Shown: positions 11,113 through 19,638, numbered from the stretch's first letter. The stretch: DNA of 64,000 bases from Neorhizobium galegae (GCF_021391675.1 NZ_CP090095.1:3353501-3417500); one strand, 5' to 3'. The notes: a model not told the origin generated them from the letters alone. Numbers and translations: made by a program.

Positions 11113-11130
11113 TGGGTAGTGCCATACCCA
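11113..11130. promoter_or_regulatory. Dyad TGGGTA-N6-TACCCA upstream of soxB
   Basis: Perfect 6-bp arms at 11113-11118 and 11125-11130 with a 6-bp spacer, about 50 bp upstream of the soxB ATG. The position suits an operator close to the sox promoter. The cognate regulator is not identifiable here. Confidence 0.45.
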
Positions 11131-11142
11131 TCGCAAATCAAT

Positions 11143-11172
11143 ATGCGTCGCAATGGCTCTATTGCGACGCAT
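11143..11172. promoter_or_regulatory. Perfect 12-bp dyad upstream of soxB
   Basis: ATGCGTCGCAAT (11143-11154) and its exact complement ATTGCGACGCAT (11161-11172) are separated by 6 bp. It lies about 80-110 bp before the soxB start. It may be an operator or activator site for the sox operon. Confidence 0.5.
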
Positions 11173-11529
11173 TCGCCTTCTCCATCGACACGAGCAAGAT
11201 CGTCCGCCGATCGGACGACATCCGACCGAGGTGCTAGGCGCTGCAGCGCCCGGCCGAAATCTTGCGAAACCGGCCCAGATAACCATCGGATCGATCGCTT
11301 CCGGCCAGGGCCGCATTCGGATCATGTGCCGCGACAGGCTCTTCCCATTCATGCCACCCCGCAAAAGGCCGCCGAATTGGCGCAATCGACCTTAATGCGT
11401 CTGGACTTCGCACATCTCTTCTGCTATCTGCCGTCATCAATCGCACGGCTCCAGGCCGAGCGGACGTTATTCTTTCGCCTCGAATCGTACCGATCCAGGC
11501 GAGCAACAAACCAAAGGAACGGGATTCAC

Positions 11530-11775
11530 GTGCAGGTACTAGTCCGCGACAACAACGTCGACCAGGCGCTCCGCGCTCTCAAGAAGAAAATGCAGCGCGA
11601 AGGCATTTTCCGTGAAATGAAGATGCGCGATTATTACGAGAAGCCGTCTGAAAAGCGCGCCCGTGAAAAGGCAGAGGCTGTTCGTCGCGTTCGCAAGCTG
11701 GCCCGCAAGCGCATGCAGCGCGAAGGCCTGATTGCAGCTCCGGCTCGTACGGTTCCAGCACGCCCGGCTCGTTGA
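11530..11775 (+). CDS. rpsU: 30S ribosomal protein S21
   Basis: An 81-residue S21 with the family pattern [23 protein letters not shown] and a basic, Arg/Lys-rich centre. The alphaproteobacterial-style C-terminal extension ends TVPARPAR. The start is GTG at 11530, eight bases after an AAAGGAAC ribosome binding site; this gives the conserved MQVLVRDN N-terminus. Upstream in-frame sequence is not S21-like. Monocistronic, with an intrinsic terminator downstream. Confidence 0.95.
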   Translation: MQVLVRDNNVDQALRALKKKMQREGIFREMKMRDYYEKPSEKRAREKAEAVRRVRKLARKRMQREGLIAAPARTVPARPAR

Positions 11776-11811
11776 TCGGCCGTTTTTTGGACGTTTTCAT
11801 GTGCTTTCAGG

Positions 11812-11843
11812 GCGGTGGCGACATGGGCGCCGCCGCTCTTTTG
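11812..11843 (+). terminator. Intrinsic terminator after rpsU
   Basis: A 9-bp GC-rich stem (11812-11820 with 11828-11836, one G-U pair) and a 7-nt loop, followed by TCTTTTG. It lies 36 bp after the rpsU stop. Confidence 0.65.
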
Positions 11844-11862
11844 ATTTGGTCCGAGACTTCCA

Positions 11863-12783
11863 ATGCCTTTGCCCCGACATGAGGAAATGCGCCTGATGGC
11901 CGCCAAAAATCCCGTTCTCTTTCGTGGAACCGAAATTTCCGGCCTCTTGAACCATGTTTCTCCCGTCCGTCGCAAAACAGCTTTGCCTGCCGCGCTGATC
12001 GCCCTTCTGGCGCTCGCCGGCTGCTCGACCACGACCTCGACCGACATGATCACCGTCGATCGCGCCCAGGGGTCCCAGGAGAACATCGCCTCGCTCTCCT
12101 CCGTCATCAGTTCCAGCCCGCAGGATCCGGAAGCCTATAACGTCCGTGGTACGGCCTATGGGCGCGCCGGGGAGTTTTCGAAGGCGCTGGAGGATTTCAA
12201 CCGCGCCATCCAGCTCAATCCGCAGTTCTACCAGGCCTATGCCAACCGCGCCCTGGTCTACCGCAACATGGGCAAGCCCGTCGAAGCGGCCAACGACTAC
12301 AACCGCTCGCTGCAGATCAACCCGAACTACGACGTCGCCTATATCGGCCGCGGCAATATCTATCGCCAGGCTGGCCGTACCAACGAAGCCTTCAACGACT
12401 TCAACAAGGCGATCCAGCTGGAAACCACCGACGGCCGCGCCTGGCATAATCGCGGCCTGATCTACCAGGGGCGCGGCCAGCACGCCCAGGCGATCGACGA
12501 TTTCTCCAAAGCCATCTCGCTGTCGGCGAATTCGCCAGAGCCCTATAACGGCCGCGGCATTTCCTATGTCGCCTTGAACGACGACGACAACGCGTTTGCG
12601 GACTTCAACCGCGCGATCGAGCTCAACGACAAGCTCGCCGAATCCTGGGCGAACCAGGCACTCGTCTATGAGCGCCGCGGCGACAAGGCGCGTGCCTACA
12701 AGTCCTATTCGCACGCCATGCGCCTCGACCCGAACTACAAGCCGGCCCAGGACGGCGCGACCCGCACCCGCGCCAGCACCTGA
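11863..12783 (+). CDS. TPR-repeat lipoprotein (NlpI-like)
   Basis: A 306-residue protein with a lipobox (LALAGC) at about residues 46-51, followed by five to six consecutive tetratricopeptide repeats such as EAYNVRGTAYGRAGEFSKALEDFNRAIQLNP. The first ATG gives a long pre-sequence before the hydrophobic signal. Starts at 11887 or 11896, closer to the signal segment, are plausible. It is probably anchored to a membrane on the periplasmic side and acts as a protein-protein scaffold; the partner is unknown. Confidence 0.85.
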   Translation: MPLPRHEEMRLMAAKNPVLFRGTEISGLLNHVSPVRRKTALPAALIALLALAGCSTTTSTDMITVDRAQGSQENIASLSSVISSSPQDPEAYNVRGTAYGRAGEFSKALEDFNRAIQLNPQFYQAYANRALVYRNMGKPVEAANDYNRSLQINPNYDVAYIGRGNIYRQAGRTNEAFNDFNKAIQLETTDGRAWHNRGLIYQGRGQHAQAIDDFSKAISLSANSPEPYNGRGISYVALNDDDNAFADFNRAIELNDKLAESWANQALVYERRGDKARAYKSYSHAMRLDPNYKPAQDGATRTRAST

Positions 12784-12821
12784 TATCCCCGCTGTCGGCT
12801 AAGCTGATTTCCGCCCTGCCC

Positions 12822-13550
12822 TCAGATATAAAGCGCCGCCATCTTGCGCCAGGCACCGGCCCGGTGAGCGCGGCCGTCCCAGACATGCATGCGATGCCCG
12901 ACACCCTTTTCGGACAGAACCTGGCTGAGATGCTGGTTGTTGTCGAGGAACGGGTCGGCATCGCCGATCGTCAGCACGATCTCCACCTGCCGCAGCCTTT
13001 CGAGCTGCCACCCGCTGCTGATGCCGGGCAGGAAATGCGACGGGGTGTGGAAATAGACGGTATCGTCGTAATAGCCGTCCAGCAGGTCGCCGAACGCTTC
13101 GACCTTCAGCGTCAGGTCGTACCGGCCCGAAAATGCGACAAGCTTGCGGAACAGATGCGGATGACGAAAGGCGATGCTGGCCGCCTGGAAGGCACCGAGG
13201 CTGCAGCCCTGCACGATCGTGCAGTCATGCCCGTTCCGGGTAGCCATCAGCGGCAGGACCTCGTTGAGGATATAGTCCTCGAATGCCGCATGCCTGCGGA
13301 TCCGCACCGAGGGATGCTGGTGTGCGTCGTAAAACGTCTCGGCCGCCAGTCCGTCGACGCAATAGAGCTGCAGTTGTCCGGCGCGGACCTTGTCGGCGAG
13401 GCTTCCGACGATGCCAAGCTCTTCATATTCCCAGAAACGCCCCTCGCGGGTCGGGAACATCAGCACCTTGGCGCCGGCATGACCGAACACCAGGAGTTCC
13501 ATGTCTCGATGGAGCCGCTGGCTGTACCAGCGCAGATATTCGCGGTTCAT
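12822..13550 (-). CDS. Putative esterase, alpha/beta hydrolase (esterase-D-like)
   Basis: A 242-residue alpha/beta hydrolase of the putative-esterase family. The nucleophile elbow is GCSLGA (about residues 131-136), an acidic candidate is in GDADPFLDN, and a late His is in HVWDGRAHRAGAW. No signal peptide. Its ATG overlaps the stop of the upstream hydrolase gene by 4 bp (13547-13550), so the two hydrolases are translationally coupled. Substrate unknown. Confidence 0.82.
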   Translation of the reverse strand: MNREYLRWYSQRLHRDMELLVFGHAGAKVLMFPTREGRFWEYEELGIVGSLADKVRAGQLQLYCVDGLAAETFYDAHQHPSVRIRRHAAFEDYILNEVLPLMATRNGHDCTIVQGCSLGAFQAASIAFRHPHLFRKLVAFSGRYDLTLKVEAFGDLLDGYYDDTVYFHTPSHFLPGISSGWQLERLRQVEIVLTIGDADPFLDNNQHLSQVLSEKGVGHRMHVWDGRAHRAGAWRKMAALYI

Positions 13551-14512
13551 GACACCTTGAAAAACTGTCCAACCCTCTCGCGAAGGGCCGCCTCTTGCAA
13601 CATGCTACCAGGATAATCGAAATGTCCGGCGTCCAGGATGAAGATTTCATTAAATTTTGATTTCGGAATTGCGTTGGCGACGGCGAACTGGCAGGGCGGC
13701 GCAACCGCCGGATCGAACAGCGCGACGCTCGTCAACATCGGCACCGTGATGCGACTCGCTGCCACCGCCGAATCATGCAGGCGCAGCGTCTTCAACGCAT
13801 TGCCGTATTTCGCCTGATAGGCCTGGACGGAGGCAGCGCTGCCGATGCTTTTCAGCTTCAGCCGCAACTCCTGGTGCCCGAAGGTCGGCAGCGACAGATG
13901 CCCACGGTCGATCCGGTTGTCGAAGGGGATGGCCAGCCCGCCGATGCCGCCGCCGAAGCTGATGCCGCTATAGCCGATATGGCCGGATAGCCAGGGATAG
14001 AGGGCGATCAGCATGCTCACCGCGACCCACAGGTCATCGACGCAGCCTCCAATGATGTAGCGGTCCGGCTTGTCGATATCGTGCAGAACATGCCAGTGGG
14101 AGTCCGGCGAAATCGGCGGGCGGGTGCTGCGCGACATGCCGCGGAAGCAGGGAAAAAGGACAGCGGTCTCCTCGACCGGGATGTCGAGATCCGGCGCGTC
14201 GCGTCCGCCATATCCATGGCCGACGACGAGCCCGCGCCTGATGTTTCCCTGCCGCGGCAAAAGAAGCCAGCCGCCTATCGGAAACCGGCCGGTCGACATA
14301 TAGGCGATGTCGAAGACATGCCATTTCGGATGGTCGAGCCCGCTCTTGCGCAGGCCCGGCTCCGGATCGACGGTCATCGCCCGCCGGTAGCGGTCCTTCC
14401 AGAACCCATCGAATCCGTCCGGCGCCTGCGGCGGCACCACGGCCTGAAGCTGCCTCAGCCCCATGCCATAGGTGGGATCGAAATCGTAAGGGTGCTTGGT
14501 GGGGATGGTCAT
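13547..14512 (-). CDS. Acetyl-xylan-esterase-like alpha/beta hydrolase
   Basis: A 321-residue hydrolase resembling the AXE1/cephalosporin-C deacetylase family. An N-terminal FWKDRYRRAM segment is typical of the group. The oxyanion region is VVGHGYGGRDAPD, the serine elbow is GYSGISFGGG, and a late Asp (SVALFDPAV) and His (LDAGHFDYPG) complete the triad. It is cytoplasmic by sequence. It precedes and overlaps the smaller esterase gene, suggesting sequential deacylation of one substrate, which is inference. Confidence 0.8.
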   Translation of the reverse strand: MTIPTKHPYDFDPTYGMGLRQLQAVVPPQAPDGFDGFWKDRYRRAMTVDPEPGLRKSGLDHPKWHVFDIAYMSTGRFPIGGWLLLPRQGNIRRGLVVGHGYGGRDAPDLDIPVEETAVLFPCFRGMSRSTRPPISPDSHWHVLHDIDKPDRYIIGGCVDDLWVAVSMLIALYPWLSGHIGYSGISFGGGIGGLAIPFDNRIDRGHLSLPTFGHQELRLKLKSIGSAASVQAYQAKYGNALKTLRLHDSAVAASRITVPMLTSVALFDPAVAPPCQFAVANAIPKSKFNEIFILDAGHFDYPGSMLQEAALRERVGQFFKVS

Positions 14513-14537
14513 CAGATGTTTCGCGGAGTCGGTTTCA

Positions 14538-14831
14538 TCAGTGTGGCGTCAATCGACGCGCGTTTCGCTTGTGAACGATCCCCAGTATGAGAACACCAAA
14601 CTCTGCTATCTCGTAAAGAATGACATGACTTTGATGTTCGTGTCGACGAACTTCCGGGCCAAGCGCGGCAGCAACCCGCCCCATTCGCGGATTGTCTGCC
14701 AGAAGCCCAAAGCAATGCTGGAGGTCGCCGGCATATTTCCGGGCTTGAAACTGACCGAATACATCGAGGCCAAAGACGAATATGTCGAGCATGTCCTTGT
14801 CCGCTTGACGTGTCAGCCGGAATTCAGACAC
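14538..14831 (-). CDS. parE: ParE-family toxin
   Basis: A 97-residue RelE/ParE-superfamily protein with the opening FRLTRQADKDMLDIF and the later HVILYEIAEFGVLILGIVHKR, where family members carry a beta-strand and conserved basic residues. ParE toxins inhibit DNA gyrase; RelE-like relatives cleave mRNA, and the sequence alone favours ParE. It overlaps the upstream antitoxin gene by 8 bp. The stop is 25 bp from the start of the hydrolase operon. Confidence 0.88.
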   Translation of the reverse strand: MSEFRLTRQADKDMLDIFVFGLDVFGQFQARKYAGDLQHCFGLLADNPRMGRVAAALGPEVRRHEHQSHVILYEIAEFGVLILGIVHKRNARRLTPH

Positions 14832-15090
14832 GCTTGGCCTTCCGAAGCGCTACGATCTTCTCGGCCTCCGCAAAAATCTCGTCCACCTTACGCGGACTGA
14901 TCCCACTTTCGCGTGACGTTGCCACAAGTTGGCGCAACTCTTCCAACGACAGTTCTTCACCTTGCCGAATGCGCTCACGCATCACGAGGTCGTTCACGTA
15001 ATCCCCGACGCTGGCATAACCGCCGTCGCGAACCTGCACTTCAATCCATTCCTTTGTCGAGTCTGGAAGGGATACAGTTATATTTGCCAT
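14824..15090 (-). CDS. parD: ParD-family antitoxin
   Basis: An 88-residue ribbon-helix-helix antitoxin. The N-terminal strand ANITVSLPD and the helix SVGDYVNDLVMRERIRQGE match the ParD fold, and the C-terminal half (SGISPRKVDEIFAEA) is the toxin-binding part. I chose ATG 15090 because GGAGGCC lies 3 bp upstream and the product then starts in the RHH strand. The longer frame would read back through a terminator. It probably represses its own promoter together with ParE. Confidence 0.88.
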   Translation of the reverse strand: MANITVSLPDSTKEWIEVQVRDGGYASVGDYVNDLVMRERIRQGEELSLEELRQLVATSRESGISPRKVDEIFAEAEKIVALRKAKRV

Positions 15091-15133
15091 CGTGGCCTCC
15101 TGTTTCGCGCTTAATCTCGCACGAACCGCCGCC

Positions 15134-15162
15134 ACAAAAAAGCCCGGCACTGCCGGGCTTTC
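15134..15162 (-). terminator. Intrinsic terminator after pntB
   Basis: On the minus strand, GGAAAGCCCGG and CCGGGCTTTTTT form a strong stem with a small loop and a run of six T, about 25-50 bp after the pntB stop. It insulates the pnt operon from parDE. Confidence 0.85.
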
Positions 15163-15185
15163 CAATCACAATATTCCGTTCGCGC

Positions 15186-16586
15186 TCAGTGCTTCATCGC
15201 CTTGACGATGTCCTCGGTCATCTTCTTGGCGTCGCCGAGCAGCATCATCGTGCCGTCCTTGTAGAACAGAGTGTTGTCGATGCCGGCATAGCCAGAACCG
15301 AGCGAGCGCTTGACGAACAGGCAGGTCTTGGCCTTGTCGACGTCGAGGATCGGCATGCCGTAGATCGGCGAGGTCTTGTCGTCGCGGGCCGCCGGGTTGG
15401 TGACGTCGTTGGCGCCGATGACATAGGCGACGTCGGCTTGCGCGAACTCCGCATTGATGTCTTCCAGCTCGAAGACCTCGTCATAGGGCACGTTGGCTTC
15501 GGCGAGCAGCACGTTCATATGGCCCGGCATGCGGCCGGCAACCGGATGAATCGCGTATTTCACCTCGACGCCGTGGCTTTTCAGCGTATCGGCGAGCTCT
15601 CGCAGCGCATGCTGAGCCTGGGCGACGGCCATGCCGTAACCCGGCACGATGATCACCTTCTCGGCGTTCTGCATCAGGAAGGCCGCGTCGTCCGCCGAGC
15701 CCTGCTTCACCGTCCGCTGCACGCCGTCGTCGCCGGCGGCAGACGCCGTCTCGCCGCCGAAGCCGCCCAATATGACCGAGATGAAGGACCGGTTCATCCC
15801 CTTGCACATGATGTAGGAGAGGATCGCGCCCGAAGAGCCGACCAGCGCGCCGGTGATGATCAGCGCCAGATTACCGAGCGTAAACCCGATGCCGGCGGCC
15901 GCCCAGCCGGAATAGGAGTTCAGCATCGACACCACGACCGGCATGTCGGCGCCACCGATCGGCACGATCAGGAGCACGCCGAGGGCCAGCGCCAGCACCA
16001 CGACCAGCCAGAAGTCGAAATGGCTTTCGGTCTGCACCAGGCCGAAAATGAAGACGACGACCAGCACCAGCAGGCCGATATTGATGAAGTGCCGGTAGGG
16101 CAGCATGATCGGCTTGCCGGACATCCGCCCGTCGAGCTTCAGGAAGGCGATGACCGAGCCGGTAAAGGTGATCGCGCCGATCGCCGCGCCGAGCGCCAGT
16201 TCGATAAGCGCCTGGCCGTGGATGTGGCCGACCGCGCCGATGCCGAAGGAATCGGGCGCATAAAGTGCGGCCGCCGCCACCATCACCGCGGCAAAGCCGA
16301 CCAGCGAATGAAAGCCGGCGACGAGCTGCGGCATCGCCGTCATCGGAATGGTGCGGGCGATATAGGCGCCTGCCCCGCCGCCGAGGCTGAGCGCCAGAAC
16401 GATCAGGATGAAGCCGCCGAAGGTGGGGGTGGCGAGCAGCAGGGTGGTGACGATGGCGATACCCATGCCGACCATGCCGTAGACATTGCCCTTGCGGCTG
16501 GTCGTCGGGTGGGAAAGACCCCGGAGCGCCATGATGAACAGCACGCCGGAGACGAGGTAAAGGAAGGCTGCGAGGCTCTGCGACAT
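15186..16586 (-). CDS. pntB: NAD(P) transhydrogenase subunit beta
   Basis: A 466-residue inner-membrane subunit of proton-translocating transhydrogenase. The N-terminal two thirds contain eight to nine hydrophobic helices, and the C-terminal domain III binds NADP(H), with the motif IVPGYGMAVAQAQ and a late YVIGANDVTNP. With the alpha polypeptides it uses the proton gradient to reduce NADP+ with NADH. Last gene of the operon, 13 bp after the small alpha subunit, with a terminator behind it. Confidence 0.96.
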   Translation of the reverse strand: MSQSLAAFLYLVSGVLFIMALRGLSHPTTSRKGNVYGMVGMGIAIVTTLLLATPTFGGFILIVLALSLGGGAGAYIARTIPMTAMPQLVAGFHSLVGFAAVMVAAAALYAPDSFGIGAVGHIHGQALIELALGAAIGAITFTGSVIAFLKLDGRMSGKPIMLPYRHFINIGLLVLVVVFIFGLVQTESHFDFWLVVVLALALGVLLIVPIGGADMPVVVSMLNSYSGWAAAGIGFTLGNLALIITGALVGSSGAILSYIMCKGMNRSFISVILGGFGGETASAAGDDGVQRTVKQGSADDAAFLMQNAEKVIIVPGYGMAVAQAQHALRELADTLKSHGVEVKYAIHPVAGRMPGHMNVLLAEANVPYDEVFELEDINAEFAQADVAYVIGANDVTNPAARDDKTSPIYGMPILDVDKAKTCLFVKRSLGSGYAGIDNTLFYKDGTMMLLGDAKKMTEDIVKAMKH

Positions 16587-16599
16587 GGTATCCGAACCC

Positions 16600-16998
16600 T
16601 CAGCGATCTTTTTTCTTGTACATGGCGAGCATCCGGCTGGTCACCAGGAAGCCGCCAAAAATGTTCACCGAGACGAGCACCAGCGCGACGAAACCGAAGC
16701 CGGTCGCAAACCCGCTCGCCGATACGCCGACCGCAAGCAGCGCGCCGACGACGATGACCGAGGAGATCGCGTTGGTAACCGCCATCAACGGCGTATGCAG
16801 CGCCGGCGTCACCGACCAGACGACGTAATAGCCGACGAAAATCGACAGCACGAAGATCGCCAGCCGGAACACGAAGGGGTCGATCGCCCCACCGGTTGCG
16901 GCGCTCGCCGCTTCCGGTGCCTGCGCGGCGGCGGTCATCACGGCGCTGACGGCCTGGTCGAGCTGCTCCAGCGCCTTGTCCATTGCTTCACCGGCCAT
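16600..16998 (-). CDS. pntAB: NAD(P) transhydrogenase alpha subunit part 2 (membrane part)
   Basis: A 132-residue membrane polypeptide, the C-terminal part of alpha in organisms with a split PntA. About three to four hydrophobic helices run from FVFRLAIFVLSIFVGYYVVW to FVALVLVSVNIFGGFLVTSRML. The ATG at 16998 overlaps the stop of part 1 by one base (TGATG); a GTG one codon upstream is the alternative. The Ala-rich N-terminal linker is typical. Confidence 0.93.
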   Translation of the reverse strand: MAGEAMDKALEQLDQAVSAVMTAAAQAPEAASAATGGAIDPFVFRLAIFVLSIFVGYYVVWSVTPALHTPLMAVTNAISSVIVVGALLAVGVSASGFATGFGFVALVLVSVNIFGGFLVTSRMLAMYKKKDR

Positions 16999-18281
16999 CA
17001 CAGATCTCCCTTGCTCGCGGCTTCATCTGCTACCGGCTTTTTGCGGGCGCGCACCGGTTTTGCAGCCGCCGGCTCCTCTATGGTGGTTACGGCTGGAGCG
17101 GACGTCGCGACTGGGGCAGCAACCGGCGTCTCGCCGCCGGCAAGCGCAGCCGCGGCACCCGCAAAATTCGGATGCACGACCTGGCCGCCATGGGTCAGCA
17201 TGGTCGCCTTGACGAGCTCGTCCTCAAGATTGACTGCAAATTCCTTGGTGCCTTTGTCGACCATGGTCTCGATGAAGGCGAACAGGTTGCGGGCATAAAG
17301 CGCCGAAGCGGAGGCGGCGATGCGGCCCGCGACATTGGCGTAGCCGATCACGGTGACACCCTCGACATCAGCGACCTTGCCCTTTTCCGAACCTTCGATA
17401 TTGCCGCCGCGTTCGACGGCGAGATCGACCGCCACCGAACCGGGCTTCATCGACGCCAGCATCGCGCGCGTCACCAGCTTCGGGGCCGGTCGGCCGGGAA
17501 TGAGAGCTGTGGTGATGACGATGTCCTGCTTGGCGATATGCTCCGCGACCAGCGCCGCCTGTTTCGCCTGATAGGCTTCCGACATCGGCTTGGCGTAACC
17601 AGCAGCGGTTTCGGCGGCCTTGAATTCCTCGTCCTCGACCGCGATGAATTTCGCACCGAGCGAGGCGACCTGTTCCTTGGCGGCAGGGCGCACGTCGGTC
17701 GCCGATACCACGGCGCCGAGACGCCGGGCCGTAGCGATCGCCTGCAGGCCGGCAACACCGGCGCCCATGACGAAGACCTTTGCGGCGGGAACGGTGCCGG
17801 CGGCAGTCATCATCATCGGCATGGCGCGGCCGTATTCATGCGATGCGTCGATGACGGCGCGATATCCGGCAAGGTTCGCCTGGGAGGACAGCACGTCCAT
17901 CGACTGGGCGCGGGTGATGCGCGGCATCAGTTCCATGGCAAACGTGGTGAGCCCGGCTTTCGCCATCCCGGCAAGTGCGGCCTCGTTGCCGTAGGGGTCC
18001 ATGACCGCGAACACCACGGCGCCCGCCTTGTAGGACGCCATCTCCGCCGCCGTCGGACGGTTGACCCTTAGAATGATATCGGCCGAGCCGACCTCCCCGG
18101 CATCGGCAATGCGGGCGCCCGTGGCTTCGAAATCCGCATCGGGAACACCGGAGGAAAGGCCTGCTCCGCTCTCAACCAGGACGGACAAGCCAAGTCCGGT
18201 GAGCCGCTTGACGCTCTCGGGCGAAGCGGCGACGCGCGGTTCGTCGGAACCTTCACGGCATACAAATACGATCTTCGGCAA
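16998..18281 (-). CDS. pntAA: NAD(P) transhydrogenase alpha subunit part 1 (NAD-binding)
   Basis: A 427-residue soluble domain I of transhydrogenase, related to alanine dehydrogenase, binding NAD(H). The nucleotide-binding motif is VFVMGAGVAGLQA, and the mobile-loop region follows later. The Ala/Pro-rich C-terminal tail ending KPVRARKKPVADEAASKGDL is a low-complexity linker. Expressed with pntAB and pntB. Confidence 0.95.
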   Translation of the reverse strand: MPKIVFVCREGSDEPRVAASPESVKRLTGLGLSVLVESGAGLSSGVPDADFEATGARIADAGEVGSADIILRVNRPTAAEMASYKAGAVVFAVMDPYGNEAALAGMAKAGLTTFAMELMPRITRAQSMDVLSSQANLAGYRAVIDASHEYGRAMPMMMTAAGTVPAAKVFVMGAGVAGLQAIATARRLGAVVSATDVRPAAKEQVASLGAKFIAVEDEEFKAAETAAGYAKPMSEAYQAKQAALVAEHIAKQDIVITTALIPGRPAPKLVTRAMLASMKPGSVAVDLAVERGGNIEGSEKGKVADVEGVTVIGYANVAGRIAASASALYARNLFAFIETMVDKGTKEFAVNLEDELVKATMLTHGGQVVHPNFAGAAAALAGGETPVAAPVATSAPAVTTIEEPAAAKPVRARKKPVADEAASKGDL

Positions 18282-18367
18282 AGACTGTCTCCTCCCAGTC
18301 GATATCGCAAGGCGGGCGAAATATTCCGCCCTGCCTCAAAGCCGGTGGCCGGACTGGCCGAACCGGA

Positions 18368-18592
18368 TCAACGCAGCAGGAAAACGCCGGCTATATTGAG
18401 AATGATGAAGACGAGAAGGCTGCCGATGAAGCCCGCTCCGCCGAAGAAACCGGCAGCCATGGCGATCATCAGGATGACGATAACCATCGTGCCCCATTTC
18501 GCACCCGCGAGGAAGGCGTTGTAGGTCCTGTCGTGTTCCGCATAATCCATCGAAGCACCCGTTTCCACCGGCCCGCTATGGTGATTGTCCAT
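18368..18592 (-). CDS. aa3-type cytochrome c oxidase subunit IV-like small membrane protein
   Basis: A 74-residue protein starting at ATG 18592, nine bases after a GGAG site. The upstream in-frame ATG at 18610 has no such site. The segment MDYAEHDRTYNAFLAGAKWG followed by one or two hydrophobic helices matches the bacterial aa3 subunit IV family (PF07835 type). It lies 86 bp ahead of pntAA in the same orientation and is probably the first gene of the operon. Whether it serves an oxidase or the transhydrogenase is unclear. Confidence 0.78.
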   Translation of the reverse strand: MDNHHSGPVETGASMDYAEHDRTYNAFLAGAKWGTMVIVILMIAMAAGFFGGAGFIGSLLVFIILNIAGVFLLR

Positions 18593-18781
18593 CAGTCCCG
18601 TCTCCTTCATCAGCCGCACGCGCCCGCACGATCGAAGCGCCGGCGCCTGCAGGAAAACCCTTGTCGACATCCGGAATCATGCCTTGTTCGGCACGATGGA
18701 GGTCACTTCAGGCCTTACACAAAGCCATGGGAAAGCGCAATGCCGCCACAATGGCTTCCGGTACGCCGAAGCGTCGGCGCT

Positions 18782-19555
18782 TCAGGTCAGATAGGACATT
18801 TCGGGGGAATTCGGACGGCCGGCGATGCGGGCCGTCGGCAGGATGGTGAGCGGCGCGGTGTCGAAATTCGAGGAGCGCGCAAACAGCATGCGGCGCTCAT
18901 AGGCCTCCGACTGAAACGCCGGGAAGCGCTTCATCATCTTGGAGCGCAATTCGCGGGTCTGCGATGCGAGCAGCATCAGATCGAAATCGTATTGCGGGAT
19001 GCGCCGGGGCGGCACCACCGGCTGGGCATAGAAGAACCGGCGATAAAATGCCGCATGCGCCGGACGGATCGGCTGCAGCACGCGGTCCGCGTCGAAATAG
19101 ATCGCCGCGACAGGCGTCAGTCGCACCGTCAGGTAGGGCATGGCCGAAAGTTCACTGGCATATTCCGGGGCGATCGCAAAACGGGCCGAGTCGATCAGCG
19201 TCATTCCGGCGTCCAGGAGGCCGTTCACAGCCTCGGGGAAAATGCTGATCGACTGGCAGACCCTGTGTTCTGGCGTGACGTGGTGGAGGCGGATCGTGCT
19301 GACCAGTTCCTCGTCGTAATAGACGCCGAAGACATGCGCATTTTTGTCGAAGTCGATCTCGTCGATGAGCTTGGTCGCGGCCACCGGCAGCACGTTGTGG
19401 GTCTTGTAGGCCCTGTACCGCAGCCTGGCGATATCTTCGAAATCCTCGTTGTTCTCGATCCGCCGGTATTCGACATGGTCGAGAGTGGAGAGAAGCTTGG
19501 CTGAAAAGTTTCCGTCAGAAAATGTTTGGCCTAGGGGCATTGGGGTTTGTTCCAT
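18782..19555 (-). CDS. FeeM-like N-acyl amino acid synthase / GNAT-fold acyltransferase
   Basis: A 257-residue protein with an acyltransferase core resembling FeeM/LuxI-type GNAT folds: YRRIENNEDFEDIARLRYRAY at the N-terminal cleft, DKNAHVFGVYYDEELVSTIRLHH in the core sheet, and ARFAIAPEYA. FeeM enzymes transfer acyl-ACP chains to amino acids; the substrate here is unknown. I placed the start at ATG 19555, because the longer frame reads through an AT-rich promoter region containing two CtrA-like boxes. Confidence 0.72.
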   Translation of the reverse strand: MEQTPMPLGQTFSDGNFSAKLLSTLDHVEYRRIENNEDFEDIARLRYRAYKTHNVLPVAATKLIDEIDFDKNAHVFGVYYDEELVSTIRLHHVTPEHRVCQSISIFPEAVNGLLDAGMTLIDSARFAIAPEYASELSAMPYLTVRLTPVAAIYFDADRVLQPIRPAHAAFYRRFFYAQPVVPPRRIPQYDFDLMLLASQTRELRSKMMKRFPAFQSEAYERRMLFARSSNFDTAPLTILPTARIAGRPNSPEMSYLT

Positions 19556-19560
19556 GAGCT

Positions 19561-19575
19561 TTAACCATGGATTAA
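19561..19575. promoter_or_regulatory. CtrA-like box (TTAA-N7-TTAA), start-proximal
   Basis: TTAA at 19561-19564 and at 19572-19575 with a 7-bp spacer, a perfect match to the alphaproteobacterial CtrA consensus. It sits 6-20 bp before the FeeM-like gene's ATG, so binding would overlap the transcript start or leader. Confidence 0.55.
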
Positions 19576-19638
19576 CCCTAAAAGACCCATAGCCCGCAAT
19601 GATGGACCGCAAATTGAATAAAATTCTAAATGTTATGG

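Larger units (their letters stand above)
11064..11529. other. 466-bp divergent intergenic region soxB / rpsU
   Basis: No convincing gene. The soxB-proximal part holds two inverted repeats (listed separately at 11113-11130 and 11143-11172). The rpsU-proximal part probably contains the rpsU promoter and 5' leader. Short open frames here lack a ribosome binding site and recognisable protein features. Confidence 0.6.

Noticed and set aside
11011..11529. N-terminal extension of the S21 frame
   Set aside because: S21 proteins are short and start at the VLVRDNN segment; the GTG at 11530 has a good ribosome binding site.
14913..16757. 614-codon plus-strand frame across pntB
   Set aside because: Shadow of pntB; its composition is His/Asp/Arg-rich low complexity and it has no family features.
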